From the NCBI RefSeq assembly GCF_000004195.4, contig NC_030677.2, positions 198,003,372-198,067,371 on the forward strand: 64,000 nt of DNA. The letters are read 5' to 3'. Source of the stretch: Xenopus tropicalis. Lineage: Eukaryota > Chordata > Amphibia > Anura > Pipidae. A program made the position numbers and the translations under genes. Shown one piece after another: positions 58,736 to 64,000 of the stretch (within the stretch, counting starts at the first letter, position 1; each line of letters begins with the position of its first letter). Under the pieces are notes generated by a model, which was not told where the DNA came from, did not search any database, and saw only the letters and a program-made list of their open reading frames with translations.

Positions 58736-60050
58736 CTGCAAAACAAAAGGTCACACCCAATAATAATTCGTACACTTCATAAAAAAGCAAAATATAAACT
58801 AGCAACAAGTATTCTTCAAAAGCAAATAGTCAATTGGTTGTGTCAGGGGTAAAAATATGGGGCTCCGTTTGTCCCAAGTACATTTTGTCTGCAAAAATAC
58901 ATTCAGTATACTAAAAAAACAATCCCCAGTAGACAGAATAATTGTGTGGCCATATACACTGGAAAAAAAATATACAAAATATATACTTCTAGTGAAGAAT
59001 GAGAACAAAATTAATTTTGTGCACAAAAAAATATAATTATATTATAAACTCCTTTCTGTACATTTTATCAAACATTCTGTCCCAGAAATGTGTACAATCT
59101 ATACACAATCTATATACAGAACCAGTTATGTGTAAAGTAACCAACAGAATGAATTATGTAAAACTGACAAAATAGATGAATTCATTCTATCAACAAAATG
59201 AATACTTGGTTCCACAAAAGTGATAAAATATCAATTCTGTGAAACAACACGGTCAGTCAAATTACTGAACCAATAAGAAGCAAGCATATTCATTATCCAA
59301 TAACATGCAGATTTTAATTGGAGTCCATTTACTGGTCTGTCTCCGCACTGTTTCTATTGGTTTTATAACGTGTTGATAATGGAAAACAAACTCTCTTAAA
59401 AGGGTTTCTGTTTAGTTTTACACATGACTGGTTCTGTCTGTTGCATAAATGTTATATATTTGTGAGAGAGAATGCTTGATGAAATTTAAAGAATGAAGTT
59501 TGTAGTATAATGATATTCTTTTGTGCACAAAATTAATTTTGTTCTCATTTTTCATTAGAAATATGTCTCACTTCATATGAAGGGGCTGTAAGAAGCACTC
59601 ACAAATATATACTTGGGTCCATGAGAAGTCTAATCAGCAAACATCTGACTTAGATAAAGTTCTGCAGGGGGAGCTAATCTATCTCTGCACAACACACTTC
59701 CTGTTCACATGAACCAGGAAGGACCACTGAAAGGTTGCTCTGTAAAAAGAACATTCATAGGGCAGGAACCTGTTACAACACAATTGCTTGCGCTGATTAC
59801 ACATGCATAACCTGACCCTGGTATGAGGAACCTTACTTTTATATTCAGAATATGCCAAGTCCCTTTATATAGTTCTCAGTTTGTTTTTACATTGTTTTGT
59901 GGCTGAATTTTGTGCCATTTACAATAATTCACACTGGTGACAATGTACTAAATATATATTATATTGCCAAGTCTTTTGACTATAGAGCTCCAGTGGCATC
60001 CCAGTCTATACCTTTGTGCATGCAGCTGTGACTGTATCTATAACTCTCAT
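58736..60050. other. ranbp3l upstream/intron sequence
   Basis: AT-rich, no exon seen. Around 58980-59560, AGAATGAGAACAAAATTAATTTTGTGCACAAAA is mirrored by TTTTGTGCACAAAATTAATT...CATTTTTCATT, so this stretch (about 58960-59565) may be a foldback element of about 0.6 kb. Confidence 0.4.
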
Positions 60051-60054
60051 ATAC

Positions 60055-62170
60055 AGGTATGGGATCTGTTATCTAGAATGTTTTGAATTATGGTATCGCC
60101 ATATTTCCATAGTCTTCATTATAAGCAAATAATTCTAATTTTAAAAATGGTTTCTGTTCTCTGTACAGGTATGGGACCCGTTATCCAGAAACACATTATC
60201 CAGAAAGTTTCGAATGACAGAATGGCCATTGTCCATAAACTCCATTTTAGTCAAATAATTCACATTTTTAAAAAAGCATTTTCTTTTTCTCTGTAATAAT
60301 AAACCAGTACCTGTACTTGATCCCAACTAAGATATAATTACCCCTTATTGGGGGCAGAACAGTCCTATTGGGTATATATAATGGTTAAATGATTCCCTTT
60401 TTCTCTGTAATAATAAAACAGTACCTGTACTTGATCCCAACTAAGATATAATTACCCCTTATTGGGGGCAGAACAGCCCTATTGGGTTTATTTCATGGTT
60501 AAATGATTCCCTTTTCTCTGTAATAATAAAACAGTACCTGTACTTGATCCCAACTAAGATATAATTACCCCTTATTGGGGGCAGAACAGCCCTATTGGGT
60601 TTATTTCATGGTTAAATGATTCCCTTTTCTCTGTAATAATAAAACAGTACCTGTACTTGATCCCAACTAAGATATAATTACCCCTTATTGGGGCAGAACA
60701 GCCCTATTGGGTTTATTTCATGTTTAAATGATTCCCTTTTCTCTGTAATAATAAAACAGTACCTGTACTTGATCCCAACTAAGATATAATTAATCCCTTT
60801 TGGAGGCAAAACAATCCTATTGGGTTTAATTACTGTTCGAATAATTTTTTTAGTAGACTTAAGGTATGGAAATCCCAATTACGGAAAACAGGTCCAATAC
60901 CTGTAAGAAAAAAGTACCTTGTACTGGATCCAACTAAGTTATAATTAATCCTTATTGAAGGCAAAACAATCCTATTGGGTTTAATAAATGTTTTAATGAT
61001 TTTTTAGTAGACTTAAGGGACGGAGATCCAAATTACGGAAAGATCCATTATTTGGAAAACCCCAGGTCCCAAGTATTCTGGATAACAGGTCCCATACCTG
61101 TACTATCAAAACAATACAACTGCTTTGCATTAAATAAAATAAAGAGTTCAGCTCAATAACTTCTTAGCCCAGTAGAGTAGTGTTGTTGGAGCCACTAAGG
61201 CTGCTATTCACGCCCAAATTATTTCATTTGGGTGTGAATAGCAGCCATAGAGGCTCTAACTACACAGTGCAGCTGCAGATAGAACTACTTTGCCTAGCCA
61301 AATGGAATACCGTGGCTAGGGCCTTGCCCAGTAGAATGGAATTTACAGTAAAGCTGCAGCTTTGTAATTGCTGTGCCCAGCAGAGTAAAAGGTACAGTGC
61401 AATTGTGGCTTAATAAGCTCAAAGTACAGTAGCCACACAAAGAGTAACTGGTGCCCTGCTCTACTTTTTCCCTTTAAAGATCTTTTAACCATACATTGTT
61501 TATGCTGCACATTCAGCCTTCTAATTCAGGTATGGATCTCTATACCCAATAAGGGGTAATTATATCTTAGTTTGGATCAAGTACAAGTACTGTTTTATTA
61601 TTACAGAGAAAAGGGAATCATTTAACCATGAAATAAACCCAATAGGGCTGTTCTGCCCCCAATAAGGGGTAATTATATCTTAGTTGGGATCAAGTACAGG
61701 TACTGTTTTATTACAGAGAAAAGGGAATCATTTAACCATGAAATAAACCCAATAGGGCTGTTCTGCCCCCAATAAGGGGTAATTATATCTTAGTTGGGAT
61801 CAAGTACAGGTACTGTTTTATTATTACAGAGAAAAGGGAATAATTTAACCATGAAATAAACCCAATAGGGCTGTTCTGCCCCCAATAAGGGGTAATTATA
61901 TCTTAGTTTGGATCAAGTACAGGTACTGTTTTATTATTACAGAGAAAAGGGAATCATTTAACCATGAAATAAACCCAATAGGGCTGTCCTGCCCCCAATA
62001 AGGGGTAATTAGTTGGGATCAAGTACAGGTACTGTTTTATTATTAAAGAAAAAGGAAATATGTTTTTACATTTTGAATTATTTGATTCAAATTGAGTTTA
62101 GGGGTGATGGGCTTTCTGTAATTTAGAGCTTTTTGGATAACAGGTTTCCAGATAACAGATCCCATACATT
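60055..62170. repeat. Inverted pair of ~113-bp repeat arrays
   Basis: Left array about 60280-60835 holds five units containing ACCTGTACTTGATCCCAACT and TACCCCTTATTGGGGGCAG; right array about 61545-62060 holds five units of the reverse complement. Outer sequences are also complementary: ACAGGTATGGGATCTGTTAT at 60053 and ATAACAGATCCCATACAT at 62150. A 0.7-kb spacer (60840-61540) includes an inner element end (GATAACAGGTCCCATACCTG, 61081) . Confidence 0.88.
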
Positions 62171-62757
62171 TACAGATTTGCTGAATTTAACTGAACTGAA
62201 CAGAGGTTTCTATGAAGCAGAGCCCCCAGTTGTCAGTGTAATAGTACTACGCTTGCTGGGATTTCGCAATAAGTAGCATTAGAATGACTAGTCTGTCACA
62301 CAGGAGAGTTTTTGTGTATTATTCAGTGAGAGGCACAAAGTATGTATTTTTCTTCTGAATTGAGTGCTGGTCAGGATAACAGATGCGGTGTACAGTACAA
62401 GCCGATGAATTCACTACACAAACAGTCTCACTTTCCCTTTATCACTGGCTAATAATCCGGGTATGGAGCCAGAGAGAGGAGGAACACAAGGACTGGGCGG
62501 ATACAGTAAACACATACTGGATCAGACTAGGCTGCGCCGGTTCTCTGCTCTTGGCTAAAGCAATAACAAGATCAGGAGCAGCAAAGCGTTTGGGCTGTAA
62601 CTGTGGGATTTCCAGTAGCAACCATCCCAGTACTGCCAGAGGGTCTGCCTCTTCTAGCCTATATATATATGTATGCTGAGGGACAATCATACATGTTTGC
62701 TGCAATTTATATATCAGTCTTGTCTAACTTTTTTCTATGCAACTGGCTGATTATAAT

Positions 62758-63170
62758 ATAAGGGATAATGTACCCCCTACTGTAAATGATAAGGATATTA
62801 GCAGTCACTGAGGGGTTTTGTGACCATATAAAGGCACAAGGCTGCAGGCTGAGTTATACAGGGAACTCTGAGTATCACTCATGTATTATAAGGGATAATG
62901 TACCCCCTACTGTAAATGATAAGGATATTAGAAGTCACTGAGGGGTTCTGTGACCATATAAAGGCACAAGGCTGCAGGCTGAGTTATACCCCTACTGTAA
63001 ATGATAAGGATATTAGAAGCCACTGAGGGGTCCTGTGACCATATAAAGGCACAAGGCTGCAGGCTGAGTTATACCCCTACTGTAAATGATAAGGATATTA
63101 GAAGTCACTGAGGGGTTCTGTGACCATATAGGAATACTGTAAATGATAAGGATATTAGAAGTCAAAGAGG
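62758..63170. repeat. 130-bp repeat array, inverted copy
   Basis: Units start AAGGGATAATGTACCCCCTA at 62760 and 62890 (130 bp apart), followed by shortened units. This is the reverse complement of the 52780-53735 array. Confidence 0.92.
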
Positions 63171-63354
63171 TAATACCTATTATTAATTGTTTGGATGGGG
63201 GTAGGATATAATACAAAAAAAAAGAGAATTAGTACTTTTTATTCAAAAGTCACCACATAACTTGTAATCTGCCTGTTTTTTTAATAAAATTCTTATAATA
63301 AAGATACTTTTTCACACATAGCCGCATAGCTTAACACTTACACTTAGGGGCAGA

Positions 63355-63545
63355 TTGATCAAAATGAGAGTTTAGAGCTTAATACGTAAACACTTATCTA
63401 TGTCCTATTTATTTTTATGGTAGTTTCTATCAGCTGGTGAAATCATCCACAAATAAATAAGCTTCTTAAAATCCCATAGGATTAAGAGAATATGGGTGAG
63501 TTTTTATATATTAAGCACTAAACTTACATTTTGATAAATCTGCTA
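63355..63545. mobile_element. Short palindromic MITE
   Basis: Left arm GCAGATTGATCAAAATGAGAG...TTAGAGCTTAATA is mirrored by AAGCACTAAACTTACATTTTGATAAATCTGC. Confidence 0.75.
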
Positions 63546-64000
63546 ACATACAACGCAGTATGCAAAATAGAGAAGAGCATGTACTAAAACACAGACTATT
63601 TTACTCACAGGGCCACAAAAAATACCTATTTTATGCAAACAGGCCGAAGAAGCAGAATTCTATATATCAATGCTAAATCCACTACAAAACTCTTACAACA
63701 GTGCCATTGTCCCAAGGCAGGTATGGCTGCGCTATCCTTTAGTAAGGAATGATAAGCTCACGTGCCTACATATCTTATCAGTCGCTGCATAGGCCTTTCT
63801 TGTTCTTGGCTGTTTCACCTGGTCCTGTGACACTGCTAAGCACCAATTTTTACTGCTGACATCATTAAAGGGTAACTCCTCCCAAAACCTGTTTTTTTTT
63901 TTTGCATGTTGAAAGAAAAATCCATTCTAAGTAACTTTCCACTATTCATTCATTACACATTCACAGCAGCTGTAAAGTTATAGGTATCTGTCTCTTTATA

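Noticed and set aside
62442..62705. Minus-strand 87-codon frame as ranbp3l first exon
   Set aside because: Its start does not resemble the family's N-terminus, and no donor in suitable phase was seen.
63320..63345. tRNA-like words (GCCGCATAGCTTAACAC)
   Set aside because: No cloverleaf or internal promoter boxes could be assembled around them.

Overview
This is ordinary vertebrate nuclear DNA, almost certainly from a Xenopus frog. Three spliced genes can be reconstructed exon by exon, with consistent GT-AG boundaries and reading phase, from protein families I recognise. They are skp2 (+ strand, 1904-11139), nadk2 (- strand, 39583-16854) and ranbp3l (- strand, 58735-45984, first coding exon not found). 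The gene order and orientation match the SKP2-NADK2-RANBP3L block as I remember it on human chromosome 5. The many short TTAA-flanked MITEs, palindromic MITEs, 8-bp-TSD hAT elements and Tc1 element are typical of Xenopus. I cannot separate X. tropicalis from X. laevis by reading alone.

Layout: 1-464 unremarkable; 465-1706 an ~82-bp minisatellite ending about 200 bp before the skp2 start codon; 1741-1903 a GC-rich skp2 promoter/5'UTR; 1904-11139 skp2 in ten coding exons; 11140-16400 a tail-to-tail intergenic/3'UTR interval full of repeats; 16854-39583 nadk2 in twelve coding exons, with introns holding a near-perfect Tc1 transposon (30754-32392), a 5'-truncated LINE (24253-26380) with a hAT element nested inside it, several other MITEs and a foldback element with a 31-bp minisatellite; 39584-39840 the nadk2 promoter; 39841-45983 intergenic with a reverse-transcriptase fragment and MITEs; 45984-58735 ranbp3l; 58736-64000 ranbp3l upstream/intron 1, dominated by an inverted pair of ~113-bp repeat arrays and a 130-bp repeat array also found inverted in the gene.

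The three genes do not form a pathway: skp2 encodes the F-box/LRR substrate receptor of the SCF-SKP2 ubiquitin ligase, nadk2 the mitochondrial NAD kinase, ranbp3l a Ran-binding-domain protein. Their proximity is conserved synteny, not an operon. I found no convincing undescribed functional system. The most useful observations are transposon architecture (an apparently intact Tc1 copy, a dated nested insertion, MITEs sitting 11-66 bp from splice donors), paired inverted repeat arrays, and a phase problem that suggests a missed microexon or unusual acceptor in ranbp3l.
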